Of a DNA stretch of 64,000 nt, positions 11,360 through 22,092 are shown one piece after another. Numbering within the stretch: position 1 is the first letter of the stretch; every line of letters begins with the position of its first letter. The DNA lies in the NCBI RefSeq assembly GCF_036320965.1, contig NC_092228.1, positions 20,962,503 through 21,026,502 on the forward strand, read 5' to 3'. The notes under the pieces were generated by a model. It ran no database searches. It saw only the letters and a list, made by a program, of their open reading frames with translations, and was not told the origin of the DNA. The DNA comes from Panulirus ornatus (taxonomy: Eukaryota; Arthropoda; Malacostraca; Decapoda; Palinuridae). A program made the position numbers and the translations under genes.

Positions 11360-12262
11360 TAAAATGTTGATGGATGGGGTGGTTAGGGAGGTGAAGGTAA
11401 GGGTGTTGAAGAGAGAGAGTGGCAGAGCTGCAGTCTCTCGAGGGTGGGAGGGTCAGGGAGATGAATCAACTGTTGTTTGCTGATGACACGGCGCTGGTGG
11501 CAGATCCCAGTGAGAAACTGCAGAAGTTGGTGTCTGAGTTTGGGAGAGTTTGTGAAAGGAGAAAGTGAGAATAAATGTGAATAACAGTGTGTTTTTAAAT
11601 GGAGGGAACCTGGAGGAAGTGGTTTTAGATACCTGGGAGTGGACATAAGAGCTGATGGAACTATGAAAACTGAAGTGAGCTATAGGGTGGGTATGGGGGC
11701 GAAGGTCCTTGGCGCATTGAGGAAAATGTGGAAAGAGGGCAAAGATGGGCATGTTTAATGATATACGAGCCCCGACGGTGATGTATGGATGCGAGGCGTG
11801 GGCTCCAGTTAAACAAGTACGGAAGAAGGTGGATGTGTGGGAGATGAAATGTTCTAGCAAAATGTGAGGTGTGAGGGCAGTTAATCAAACAAAATGAGAG
11901 GGTAAGAGAGAATTATAGTAGTAACAAGAACACGTATGAGAGAGTTTAGGAGGCTGAGCTAAAATTATTTGAACATTTGCAAAGTATAATTAAGGAAAGG
12001 ATGACTTTAAGGGTATAGATGTCAGAAGTGGAAGGAACAAGGAAAAGTGGAATACTAAGTAAGAGGTGGAAGGATGGGATGAAAGATGTTTTGGGTGATT
12101 AGGGCCTGAACATGCAGGAGGGTGTGAGGCGTGCAAGGGACCGAGCGAATTACGGAAATGTGGTATACAGGGGGCGACGGTGTCTTCAGGCTGAACCAGG
12201 GTCTTATGAAGCGGTCGGAGACACCATGGGAGGGTTTGTGGGGCCTGGTTGTGGACAAGGAG
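11360..12262 (+). mobile_element. LINE copy, 3' part, plus strand
   Basis: This is the only plus-strand copy of the main LINE family. It starts with the peptide LMDGVVREVKVRVLKRE. RT motif C reads LLFADDTALVADP near 11470-11505, and the following piece matches CERRK near 11553. The C-terminal part matches the other copies as far as the 3' UTR match near 12230-12262. Stops and frameshifts are common. It lacks RT motifs before the FADD box, so it is 5'-truncated. It has no (TA)n tail. Confidence 0.8.
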
Positions 12263-12390
12263 TGAGTTACCTGTGTCAGGTCCCAGGGATCAGAGGAGTG
12301 AGTTACCTGTGACCTGGGTCAGGTCCCAGGGATCTAGAGGAGTGAGTTACCTGTGACCTGGGTCAGGTCCCTCCACAGGTCACGTCTCAC
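12262..12390. repeat. ~46-bp repeat, about 3 copies
   Basis: The string gagtgagttacctgtg recurs three times with ggtcaggtccc. It begins where the LINE ends. Half-site-like gacctgggtca is present in each full unit. Confidence 0.85.
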
Positions 12391-12517
12391 TGACTGACAG
12401 TGAGTGACAGTGGCCCCGTCTGTGTCACCCTGGTCGTCTCTCTGTCTCTCCTTCAAATAATTGACGCATTTCTATGCCTCTCTGGATTTCTTTATCTTCC
12501 TCTCTGCCACTGTCAGG

Positions 12518-12521
<4 letters not shown>

Positions 12522-12588
<67 letters not shown>

Positions 12589-12650
12589 AGCCTCAACATA
12601 CACAGACGCTCCCACAGACCTATAGACAGACAGACAGACACAGACAGAAA
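12522..12650. repeat. (CT)n microsatellite with nearby GACA run
   Basis: CT run of about 33 units at 12522-12588, then a short agacagacagacagaca tract near 12624-12648. Confidence 0.95.
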
Positions 12651-12830
12651 ACTATGTACGTAGATGCTACGAGATGCAGAGCACGTCGTTCAAAACTCGA
12701 CAACTGACACCACCCAGATGAGGCAAGAAGTGCACGATCATGAACACCAACAAGGCCGGGAGTCCCACTTCAGTGTCAGGGTGAACTGCGACTTGTGGAC
12801 ATTACATTCTCTACCGCTGATAATTGGCAG

Positions 12831-12840
12831 TGTATGTGTG

Positions 12841-12878
<38 letters not shown>
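12831..12878. repeat. (GT)n microsatellite
   Basis: GT run with one gcgt interruption. Confidence 0.94.
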
Positions 12879-12879
<1 letters not shown>

Positions 12880-13016
12880 AGGGAAGGGCTGTGGACAGAA
12901 TAAGCCAGGTGGAGGAGAGTGCTAACCCACAGGGCCTCTTCTGTCTACCCGTGCGACCAGGGGCCCAGAGTTGAGGGAGGAGGTGGTATTGTGAATTACA
13001 CGTGTCATGGAGATAG

Positions 13017-13018
<2 letters not shown>

Positions 13019-13058
<40 letters not shown>
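13019..13058. repeat. (CA)n microsatellite
   Basis: Perfect CA run of about 20 units. Confidence 0.96.
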
Positions 13059-13061
<3 letters not shown>

Positions 13062-13259
13062 TGGGTCCCCATCCACGTACACCACACATAGCTAATCATA
13101 ACTCGGTAATTACACATAAATACAGTATGGCTTAAGGCTTGACCCAGTGGCGAGTGTGGCCTCTGGGATATGGTCACATCAAACAATATACTTCACTGGG
13201 ATACTTTACAACCATCAGAGTTTACCTTTTAAGTAGGTTGACCACGTCTTAAGTAACTT

Positions 13260-13260
13260 T

Positions 13261-13297
<37 letters not shown>

Positions 13298-13308
13298 CAG
13301 ATAGATAT
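13260..13308. repeat. (GATA)n microsatellite
   Basis: About 12 GATA units with one gaca variant. Confidence 0.96.
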
Positions 13309-13389
13309 GATGAACACACTAGTCCATGATTGAAAGTTATGAAGGTGAAACCGCACTTCAGTAGTTCAAATGATTTCATTTAACGCGAA

Positions 13390-13560
13390 CATGGGCAATG
13401 AACGCGCATTCCCATACGTGCGCAAGATTCTCCAAAGTCAAGGATTCGAACCGCCGCCACTGGCGTGAAAGCTGATAGTGTTCGTCCTGAGACTATGGAC
13501 TCCATGACTGAGTGGATAACATACCCAGCCTCTGTGGCAGTGACCTCGGTCGCTCGCTCT
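13390..13560 (-). mobile_element. tRNA-derived SINE, family B
   Basis: The minus strand carries ggttcgaatcctt (plus 13440-13453), a near-perfect RNA polymerase III B box. The flank reads gcaatgaacgcgcat on the plus strand, which parallels gcagtgagcgcgcac at 53887 in the second copy. The order of B box and tail is the same in both. The A-box end is poorly conserved. I infer a tRNA-derived SINE; it does not fold as an intact tRNA. Confidence 0.5.
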
Positions 13561-13889
13561 CATCCATTCCCGGAGCCACCCCGCATCACAGGCAACAGCA
13601 TCGTCGTCCCCTGCGTCAGCGAGGTAGCACCAGGAAACAGACGAAGAAATGCCACATCCGATCACACTCATTTTCTAGCTGCCATGTGTAATGGACCGAA
13701 ACCACAGCTCCCTTTCCACATCCAGGCCCCACAGAACTTTCCATGGTTTACCCCAGACGTTTCACATGCTCTGGTTCAGTCCACTGACAGCTCGTAAACC
13801 CCAGTATACCACATCGTTCCAATTCACTCTATTCAGTGCACGCCTTTCACCCTCCTGCATGTTCAGGACTCGATCGCTCAAAATCTTTC

Positions 13890-14375
13890 TCACTCTATCC
13901 TTCCATCTCCAATTTGGTCTCCCGTTCTCCTTGTTCCCTCCACTTCTGACACATATATCTTTAAAGTCAACCTTTCCTCACTCATTCTCCCTAGATGTCC
14001 AGACCATTTCAACACACTCTCTTTATTACCACATACCTCTCTTACCCTGTCATTACTTTCTCGATCAAACCACCTCACACCACATATTGTCCTAAAACAT
14101 CTCATTTACAACACATCCACCCTCCTCTGCACAACCTTATCAACAGACCACGCCTCACAACCATATGATATTTCTGGAGCCACTATTCCTTCAAACATAA
14201 CCATTTTTGATCTCCAAAATAACGTTCTCTCTTTCCACACATTCTTCATCGCTTCCAGAAGATTCGCCCCCTCCCCTCCCCTATGACTCACTTCCACTGA
14301 TATGGTTCCATTCCCTGCCATGTCCACTACCATATTTTTAAAACATTTCAATTCCTCCAATTTTTCTCCATTCAA
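13890..14375 (-). pseudogene. LINE ORF2 C-terminal fragment (broken)
   Basis: Two minus-strand segments (14375-14106 and 14105-13890) match the sequence after the RT in other copies. The first has ISYGCEAWSVDKVVQRRVDVL and the second MRCFRTICGVRWFDRESN. The end has YVSEVEGTRRTG, where other copies read EVEGTRRSGRPNWRWKDGVK. This motif is typical of the C-terminus of many LINE ORFs. A frame change spoils it here. Confidence 0.85.
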
Positions 14376-14476
14376 ACTTACATCTCAATCACCTTGTCTC
14401 TCAACCCTGCTGAACCTAATAACCTTGCTCATATTTACATTCACTCTCAACTTCCTACTTTCACACACTTTACCAG

Positions 14477-15209
14477 TCATTCACCAACTTCTGCAGTTTC
14501 CTCTCTCGAATCAGCCACCAGAGCTGTATCATCGGCGAACAACTGACTCACTTCCCAGGCACTCTCATCCCCAACAAACAGCATACTCGCCCCTCCCTCC
14601 AAAATTCTTGCACTTACCTCTCTAACCACCCCATCCGTAAACAACTTAATCATGGGGACATCACACAACCCTGCCGCAGACCAATCTTCAAAGGAAACCA
14701 ATCACTTTCCTCTCTCCTACTCGTACACAAGCCTTACATTCTTGGTAAAAACTTTTCACTGCTTCTGACAACTTGCCTCCCATACCATATATTATCAATA
14801 CCTTATACAAAACATCTCTATCCACTCTATCATATGCCTTCTCCAGATCCATAAATGCTACATACAAATGCATTTGTTTTTCTAAGTATTTCTCACATAC
14901 ATTCTTCAAAGCAAACACCTGATCCACACATCCTCTACCACTTCTGAAACCACACTGCTCTTCCCCAATCTGATGCTCTGTACATGGCTTCACCCTCTCA
15001 ATCAATACCCTCCCATATAATTTACCAGGAATACTCAACAAACTTATACCTCTGTAATTTGAGCACTCACTCTTATCCCCTTTGCCTTTGTATAATGGCA
15101 CTATGCAAGCATTCCGCCAATCCTCAGGCACCTCACCATGAACCATACATACACTGACTATCCTCACCAACCAGTCAACCACACAGTCACCCACCTTTCT
15201 TGAATACAA
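14477..15209 (-). pseudogene. Non-LTR reverse transcriptase fragment (frameshifted)
   Basis: Two minus-strand open segments make up most of an RT domain. The first (15209-14688) has the N-terminal RT motif NACIVPLYKGKGDKSECSNY, then YRGISLLS, GFRSGRGCVDQ and the motif A peptide FMDLEKAYDRVD with the catalytic Asp. The second (14701-14477) has motif C as QLFADDTALVADS. One Leu before FADD is missing relative to the LLFADD of other copies, and a frame change joins the segments. The family uses RT to copy its own RNA at a nicked target. This copy is unlikely to be active. The clade (RTE-, Jockey- or CR1-like) is left open. Confidence 0.9.
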
Positions 15210-15215
15210 ACACTA

Positions 15216-15800
15216 GGATCCTCTTCCCATGACTGACACGGGCTTAAATGGAGGAGCAGCAGTTGGATAGCAGGAGAGAGGGTCACATGACGCGTCATAT
15301 GTGTTAACAATAAAGTGTGTACCCAGGCAATCATCTTAATGGCTGCTACCCAACCATAAGGCGCTGAGCCGCTGTGCGTGCAAGCAAGCAATGACTGTGG
15401 ACTTTACAATTTCCTTTCCTCTTTTTCAGTCGCTACAATTAAGATTATTAGAAAATGAGGCATTACTCCAGCCCGTAACGCAAATATACGTTTTTTCGTA
15501 TATAAACTGCTGTAGTTTTTTGAGTCGAAAACACCTTCAAACTTGAGAATTATATGTTTTGCCATCAAAGAAATGATCTCACAAAATGTGTTTCCAATTA
15601 TCTGGATGTTTATATCACCACAAACACTGAAGAGGTGAACATGTGTACTACAACACACTACATCAGCTCTCATATAACTTTTCAGCACATTTTCCCCTGA
15701 AATCTGTTCTCAAACTAATTTTCAGCACATTACACAGTGGAAAAATATCCATAGTTATGTTCTGTATAGACGAGAGAAAGTGGTGTCATAACGTTGATCC
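15216..15800. other. Unique AT-rich stretch
   Basis: Non-repetitive DNA flanking the 5'-truncated LINE. A minus-strand open frame of about 94 codons (15404-15688) has no recognised motif and no supporting context. Confidence 0.55.
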
Positions 15801-15804
15801 AGTG

Positions 15805-15843
15805 GGAGAGAGAGAGAGAGAGAGCAGGTGGTGTTGTCACAGA

Positions 15844-15909
<66 letters not shown>
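15805..15909. repeat. (GA)n and (CT)n microsatellites
   Basis: A short GA run (15805-15824), a 23-bp spacer, then a CT run (15848-15909). The two are complementary and could fold into a hairpin. Confidence 0.95.
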
Positions 15910-15911
<2 letters not shown>

Positions 15912-16015
15912 GTCCACACAAGACTGAAGTGTGGGAAGGCAGATTATCAGTAACTGTTTCGTTCGCTTCCTTGGTTCTCAACCACCGTCTGAAGCTGTAT
16001 TACTTCTTATGGAAG

Positions 16016-16016
<1 letters not shown>

Positions 16017-16089
<73 letters not shown>
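16017..16089. repeat. (TA)n tract, left flank of foldback element
   Basis: Perfect TA run of about 36 units directly next to the foldback element. Confidence 0.97.
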
Positions 16090-16093
<4 letters not shown>

Positions 16094-16443
16094 AAGGATC
16101 ACAATTTTGTGCGTGATCAAGATATTCCGATGGGTCCACGGGGAAAATGAACCACGATAAGTTCTCAAGTGCACTTTCGTGTAATAATCACATCATCAGG
16201 GAGACACAAGAGAGAGATATAAGTCAGTTAATATACAACGAAGAGACGTAGCTAGGGCGCCATTTGGTAAACATGCAATTGTCTAAGACGACAATCCCAT
16301 GTTTACCAAATGGCGTCCTAGCTTCGTCTCTTCGATGTGTATCAACTGACTTATATTTCTCTCTTGTGTCTCCCCTGATTATGTGATTATTACATAAAAG
16401 TGCACTTGAGAACTTATGTTTTATTTTCCCCGTGGACTCATTG

Positions 16444-16445
<2 letters not shown>
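16090..16445. mobile_element. Foldback (long inverted repeat) element, copy 1
   Basis: The left arm begins ttggaaaggatcacaatttt and runs to about 16277. The right arm is its inverted copy, from about 16296 to the (TA)n at 16446. Paired segments include gtgcacttt, gtaataatcacatcatcagg against its complement, and gtttaccaaatggcgtcc. The centre has a small perfect hairpin, attgtc and gacaat around taagac. The right arm lacks its outer ~30 bp. It has no ORF, so it is non-autonomous, like a foldback or MITE-type element. Confidence 0.85.

Positions 16446-16519
<74 letters not shown>
16446..16519. repeat. (TA)n tract between foldback element and LINE
   Basis: TA run of about 37 units. Its left edge cuts the right arm of the foldback element. 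Its right edge abuts the 3' end of the next LINE copy. Confidence 0.97.
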
Positions 16520-16523
<4 letters not shown>

Positions 16524-17158
16524 TTCATTTATTCATTATACTTTGTCGCTGCCTCCCGCGTTAGCGAGGTAGCGCAAGGAAACAGACGAAAGAATGGCCC
16601 AACCCGTCCACATACACATGTATATACATCACGTCCACACACAACACATACATACCTATACATCTCACCGTATACATATATATACACACAGACATATACA
16701 TATATACACATGTACATAATTCATACCGTCTGCCCTTATTCATTTCCGTCGCCACCCCGCCACACATGCAATGACAACCCCCTCCCCCCGTATGTGCGCG
16801 AGGTAGCGCTAGGAAAAGACAGCAATGGCCACATTCGTTCACACTCAGTCTCTAGCTGTCATGTATAATGCACCGATACCACAGCTCCCTTTCCACATCC
16901 AGGCCCCACACAACATTCCATTGTTTACCCCAGACGCTTCACATGCCCTGGTTCAATCCATTGAAAGCACGTCGATCCCGGTATACCACATCCTTCCAAT
17001 TCACTCTATTCCTTGCACGCCTTTCACCCTCCTGCATCTTCAGGCCCCGATCACCCAAAATCTTTTTCACTCCATCTTTCCACTTCCAATTTGGTCTTCC
17101 ACTTCTCCTCGTTCCCTCCACCTCTGACATATATATCCTCTTGGTCAATCTTTCCATA
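16520..17158 (-). mobile_element. LINE copy, 3' end only
   Basis: Minus-strand copy of the 3' UTR and ORF C-terminus. The 3' end begins at the (TA)n with cgctgcctcccgcgttagcg. A second partial copy of the same motif, gcgcgaggtagcgctagg, lies about 240 bp further in (16797). The coding end reads SEVEGTRRSGRPNWKWKDGV (about 17130-17070). The copy is cut at 17158 by a short TA run (17153-17172). Confidence 0.9.
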
Positions 17159-17172
17159 TATATATATATATC

Positions 17173-17394
17173 GACTGACCTGAATTCTCAGCACAGAGAG
17201 ACATACACAACACTACACCACTGACCGTTGGACGTAGCTAGCTTCCTGAGCGCTGCAGAGCCTCATAATGACACAGGTGACTCCCGGCACACGTAGGTAA
17301 GGATAGCCAGCCATATAAACCCCACATCATGTCACCTTCCCACATGTACTGACGAAACCCAAATGTCGGGGACGATGAACAGCTAGGGTGTCAC
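17173..17394. other. Unique spacer
   Basis: Non-repetitive DNA between the LINE fragment and the 37-bp array. Confidence 0.6.
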
Positions 17395-18492
17395 TGTGAG
17401 TCTACTGCCAGAGATCAATGGGTGGCAGAGGCGAGAAGTGATGCAGCAGGCAGACTGGGTGGCAGAGGTGAGCAGTGACCCAGCAGGCAGACTGGGTGGC
17501 AGAGGTGAACAGTGATCCAGCAGGCAGGCTGGGTGGCAGAGGTGAGCAGTGATCCAGCAGGCAGGCTGGGTGGCAGGGGTGAGGAGTGATCCAGCAGGCA
17601 GACTGGGTGGCAGAGGTGAGCAGTGATCCAGCAGGCAGGCTGGGTGGCAGAGGTGAGGAGTGATCCAGCAGGCAGGCTGGGTGGCAGAGGTGAGGAGTGA
17701 TCCAGTAGGCAGGCTGGGTGGCAGAGGTGAGGAGCGATCCAGCAGGCAGGCTGGGTGGCAGAGGTGAGGAGTGATCCAGCAGGCAGGCTGGGTGGCAGAG
17801 GTGAGCAGTGATCCAGCAGGAAGAATGGGTGGCAGAGGTGAGGAGTGATCCAGCAGGCAGGCTGGGTGGCAGAGGTGAGCAGTGATCCAGCAGGCAGGCT
17901 GGGTGGCAGAGGTGAACAGTGATCCAGCAGGCAGACTGGGTGGCAGAGGTGAGCAGTGATCCAGCAGGTAGAATGGGTGGCAGAGGTGAGGAGTGATCCA
18001 GCAGGCAGACTGGGTGGCAGAGGTGAACAGTGATCCAGCAGGCAGGCTGGGTGGCAGAGGTGAGCAGTGATCCAGCAGGTAGAATGGGTGGCAGAGGTGA
18101 GGAGTGATCCAGCAGGCAGGCTGGGTGGCAGAGGTGAGCAGTGATCCAGCAGGCAGGCTGGGTGGCAGAGGTGAACAGTGATCCAGCAGGCAGACTGGGT
18201 GGCAGAGGTGAGCAGTGATCCAGCAGGTAGAATGGGTGGCAGAGGTGAGGAGTGATCCAGCAGGCAGACTGGGTGGCAGAGGTGAGCAGTGATCCAGCAG
18301 GCAGACTGGGTGGCAGAGGTGAGCAGTGATCCAGCAGGCAGGCTGGGTGGCAGAGGTGAGCAGTGATCCAGCAGGCAGGCTGGGTGGCAGAGGTGAGCAG
18401 TGATCCAGCAGGCAGGCTGGGTGGCAGAGGTGAGCAGTGATCCAGCAGGCAGGCTGGGTGGCAGAGGTGAGCAGTGATCCAGCAGGCAGGCT
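17395..18492. repeat. 37-bp minisatellite, ~29 copies
   Basis: Units contain agtgatccagcaggcaggct and tgggtggcagaggtga. Variable sites are gag/gaac before cagtgatcc, and aggctgg versus agactgg versus agaatgg. The minus strand is open for over 500 codons through this array and the 29-bp array beyond. That frame is a repeat artefact. Confidence 0.97.
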
Positions 18493-18597
18493 CGTGTGCG
18501 CGTCGCGCTGGGGGAGTTTCATAACAAAACTCCGTCCCTCACACGTCAACACACATTGCATAACCCTGGCTACATCGTTAGCTGCATGCACTTGCAG

Positions 18598-18800
18598 GGT
18601 ACACGGAATGAACCATGCAGGTGACGGGTACACGGAATGAACCATGCAGGTGCCGGGTACACGGAATGAACCATGCAGGTGACGGGTACACGGAATGAAC
18701 CATGCAGGTGCCGGGTACACGGAATGAACCATGCAGGTGACGGGTACACGGAATGAACCATGCAGGTGACGGGTACACGGAATGAACCATGCAGGTGCTG
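18598..18800. repeat. 29-bp minisatellite, 7 copies
   Basis: Units contain gtacacggaatgaaccatgc followed by aggtgacgg or aggtgccgg. Order of the two forms: acgg, ccgg, acgg, ccgg, acgg, acgg, then a changed last unit. Confidence 0.95.
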
Positions 18801-18823
18801 GGCACATGGTAACATACGCAACT

Positions 18824-18826
<3 letters not shown>

Positions 18827-18904
<78 letters not shown>
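18827..18904. repeat. (GA)n microsatellite
   Basis: Perfect GA run of about 38 units. Confidence 0.97.
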
Positions 18905-18907
<3 letters not shown>

Positions 18908-19009
18908 CCATATCTTACCACCTCGGTCAGTCACTAACGTATGTTTAGCCATCATTAAACACGAGACATAATCCTTTAACAGAGCGGCCTTCATGTACAC
19001 CTGAGCTGC

Positions 19010-19012
<3 letters not shown>

Positions 19013-19041
<29 letters not shown>
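19013..19041. repeat. (GT)n microsatellite
   Basis: Short GT run of about 14 units. Confidence 0.95.
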
Positions 19042-19045
<4 letters not shown>

Positions 19046-19290
19046 GTCTCAGTGCTGTGGTGGTGTACATGACTACACTCGCCGCCTCGTGTTCATGGAT
19101 CTTCTGTGGTGACGGACTTTTGTGTTACGATAAAGAAATGATCATTCGTCAACCAACATCATAATTCCAGGTCACAAGGGATTACATGAGGGTCTATATA
19201 CACCAGCTGACCTTGGGGGGGTCTCATGATGTATCATTATTGTACACTGTTTCTGCTGCAACACCGTATGTACGGGGGAAAAATATCACG

Positions 19291-19294
<4 letters not shown>

Positions 19295-19366
<72 letters not shown>
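19295..19366. repeat. (TA)n tract
   Basis: TA run of about 36 units at the 5' side of the inserted element. Confidence 0.97.
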
Positions 19367-19370
<4 letters not shown>

Positions 19371-19605
19371 GAGGATAGGGGAGAAAGAATACTTCCCACG
19401 TATTCCCTGCGTGTTGTAGAAGGCGACTAAAAGGGGAGGGAGCGGGTGGCTGGAAATCCTTCCCTCTCATTATTTTTTTTAATTATCCAAAAGAAGGAAC
19501 AGAGAAGGGGGCCAGGTGAGGATATTCCCTCAACGGCCCAGTTCTCTGTTCTTAACGCTACCTCGCTAATGCGGGACATGGCGAATAGTTTGAAAGAAAG
19601 AAAAA

Positions 19606-19607
<2 letters not shown>
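19367..19607 (+). mobile_element. SINE-like element E, copy 1
   Basis: A 241-bp non-coding element. It starts ccctgaggatagggga and ends with cgctacctcgctaatgcggg, then a purine-rich stretch and (TA)n. The copy at 63153-63403 matches along the whole length in reverse, and the copy at 48545-48660 in part. Its end motif matches the 3' end of the main LINE, which reads cgctacctcgctaacgcggg when oriented in sense. I infer a SINE that uses the LINE machinery by sharing its tail. No A or B box is evident at its 5' end. Confidence 0.7.

Positions 19608-19674
<67 letters not shown>
19608..19674. repeat. (TA)n tract
   Basis: TA run of about 33 units at the 3' end of element E. Confidence 0.97.
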
Positions 19675-19677
<3 letters not shown>

Positions 19678-19924
19678 GGAATGATATTGTGTGTAAAGTA
19701 TATACGGGGAAAACTATCGTGTCTAGAATATATAAAGGGGGAATAATATCGTGTGTAAAATCTCTACAGGGGGAAAAAGTCGTGTCTATTATATATAGGG
19801 GGGAAAATATCGCGTCTAAAATATGGAGGAAAATATCGTGTTTAAAATATACATACATAGGGGGGAAAATATCGTGTCTAGAATATATACGGGGGAAAAA
19901 TATCGTGTCTAAAATATGTATAGG

Positions 19925-21405
19925 GGTGTACAGTAGGTACTGACTGTGGGGTGTGGGTGGGGTGTACAGTAGGTACTGACTGTGGGGGTGGGTGGGGTGT
20001 ACAGTAGGTACTGACTGTGGGTGTGGGTGGGGTGTACAGTAGGTACTGACTGTGGGGGTGGGTGGGGTGTACAGTAGGTACTGACTGTGGGGGTGGGTGG
20101 GGTGTACAGTAGGTACTGACTGTGGGGGTGGGTGGGGTGTACAGTAGGTACTGACTGTGGGGGTGGGTGGGGGTGTACAGTAGGTACTGACTGTGGGGGT
20201 GGGTGGGGTGTACAGTAGGTACTGACTGTGGGGGTGGGTGGGGTGTACAGTAGGTACTGACTGTGGGGTGTGGGTGGGGTGTACAGTAGGTACTGACTGT
20301 GGGGTGTGGGTGGGGTGTACAGTAGGTACTGACTGTGGGGTGTGGGTGGGGTGTACAGTAGGTACTGACTGTGGGGTGTGGGTGGGGTGTACAGTAGGTA
20401 CTGACTGTGGGGGTGGGTGGGGTGTACAGTAGGTACTGACTGTGGGGTGTGGGTGGGGTGTACAGTAGGTACTGACTGTGGGGTGTGGGTGGGGTGTACA
20501 GTTGGTACTGACTGTGGGGGGTGTGGTTGTACAGTAGGTACTGACTGTGGGGTGTGGGTGGGGGTGTACAGTAGGTACTGACTGTGGGGTGTGGGTGGGG
20601 TGTACAGTAGGTACTGACTGTGGGGATGGGTTGGGTGTACAGTAGGTACTGACTGTGGGGGTGGGTGGGGTGTACAGTAGGTACTGACTGTGGGGGTGGG
20701 TGGGGTGTACAGTAGGTACTGACTGTGGGTGTGGGTGGGGTGTACAGTAGGTACTGACTGTGGGGGTGGGTGGGGTGTACAGTAGGTACTGACTGTGGGG
20801 TGTGGGTGGGGTGTACAGTAGGTACTGACTGTGGGTGTGGGTGGGGTGTACAGTAGGTACTGACTGTGGGTGTGGGTGGGGTGTACAGTAGGTACTGACT
20901 GTGGGTGTGGGTGGGGTGTACAGTAGGTACTGACTGTGGGGTGTGGGTGGGGTGTACAGTAGGTACTGACTGTGGGGTGTGGGTGGGGTGTACAGTAGGT
21001 ACTGACTGTGGGGGTGGGTGGGGTGTACAGTAGGTACTGACTGTGGGTGTGGGTGGGGTGTACAGTAGGTACTGACTGTGGGGTGTGGGTGGGGTGTACA
21101 GTAGGTACTGACTGTGGGGTGTGGGTGGGGTGTACAGTAGGTACTGACTGTGGGTGTGGGTGGGGTGTACAGTAGGTACTGACTGTGGGGGTGGGTGGGG
21201 TGTACAGTAGGTACTGACTGTGGGGGTGGGTGGGGTGTACAGTAGGTACTAACTGTGGGTGTGGGTGGGGTGTACAGTAGGTACTGACTGTGGGGGTGGG
21301 TGGGGGTGTACAGTAGGTACTGACTGTGGGATGTGGGTGGGGTGTACAGTAGGTACTGACTGTGGGGGTGGGTGGGGTGTACAGTAGGTACTGACTGTGG
21401 GGGGT
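19925..21405. repeat. 35/36-bp minisatellite, ~42 copies
   Basis: Units contain gtgtacagtaggtactgact followed by gtggg and a G/T-rich end that varies (gggtgggtggg, gtgtgggtggg, tgtgggtggg). Length differs by one base among types, so the minus-strand frames shift along the array yet stay open for over 500 codons as Thr/Pro/Tyr-rich repeats. No gene is implied. Confidence 0.97.
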
Positions 21406-21654
21406 AGTCGTACTGACCTTGGGTGTAGGTGTAACAGTAGGTACTGCCGAGGGAGGGATGGAGGGATGGATGGAGGGTGGGATGGAGGGAGGGTGAGGTA
21501 ATGAGCAGGTGTAAGCCAGGGGTGGGGCAGGAGGAGGTGGTGTGTGTGGTGGGGGCGCACCACACACACCAGCAGCCAGCCAGTCAACCAGTCAGTCAGT
21601 TGGGCTAGTGGGCCGCCAGGGTCAGTTTCTCCTCCCTGCTCCTCCTGGGTCGCT

Positions 21655-21829
21655 CTACCACCACACTCCACCACCACACTGGACTTCATCTCCACCACCA
21701 CCACACTCATCTCCACCACTATATATATCCTCTAATACCATCACCTGTACGTTAACCACAATTACCACCACACTGCCTTCCTACCACCATTACCAGCGAC
21801 TACCAACACTTATGAGTCGTGACAACCAC
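21655..21829. repeat. CCACCA-rich low-complexity tract
   Basis: Irregular ccaccac and caccatt strings lead into the 50-bp array. Confidence 0.8.
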
Positions 21830-22092
21830 ACACCACCACACACCACCACCACACCAGCACAACCCTCCCCCTCCACCACACACCGCCACACACCACCACC
21901 ACACCAGTACAACCCTCCCCCTCCACCACACCGCCACACACCACCACCAGCACACCAGTACAACCCTCCCCCTCCACCACACACCGCCACACACCACCAC
22001 CACACCAGTACAACCCTCCCCCTCCACCACACACCGCCACACACCACCACCACACCAGTACAACCCTCCCCCTCCACCACACACCACCACTA
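21830..22092. repeat. 50-bp minisatellite, 5 copies
   Basis: Units contain acaaccctccccctccacca and cacaccgccacacacc. The copies are almost identical, which suggests recent expansion. Confidence 0.94.

Larger units (their letters stand above)
13600..15215 (-). mobile_element. LINE copy with most of the RT domain, 5'-truncated
   Basis: This is the longest copy of the main LINE family here. On the minus strand it covers, in order, the RT domain (15209-14477), a region linking RT to the C-terminus (14375-14106), the C-terminal part ending near 13890, and the 3' UTR start down to about 13600. The 3' part holds the shared gcgaggtagc motif at 13608 as cagcgaggtagcacc. No endonuclease domain is present, so the 5' part is missing. 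It has no (TA)n flanks, unlike the copies at 16.5 and 62.3 kb. Confidence 0.9.
19268..19925. repeat. ~30-bp minisatellite split by an inserted element
   Basis: One unit (gggggaaaaatatc...gtctaa) lies at 19273-19296. About nine more, with the same gggggaaaatatcgtgtcta core, lie at 19675-19925. Between them sit a (TA)n tract, a 241-bp element and another (TA)n tract. The simplest reading is insertion of the element into an existing array at TA-rich sequence. Confidence 0.8.

Noticed and set aside
13600..15215. Active LINE or a host gene with an RT domain
   Set aside because: Frameshifts, a lost residue before FADD and a missing 5' half show that it is a dead copy.
19427..21567. Minus-strand frames of 552-712 codons with VSTYCTPHP repeats
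   Set aside because: They come from the 35/36-bp array plus flanking (TA)n and element E. No coding signature remains outside the repeats.
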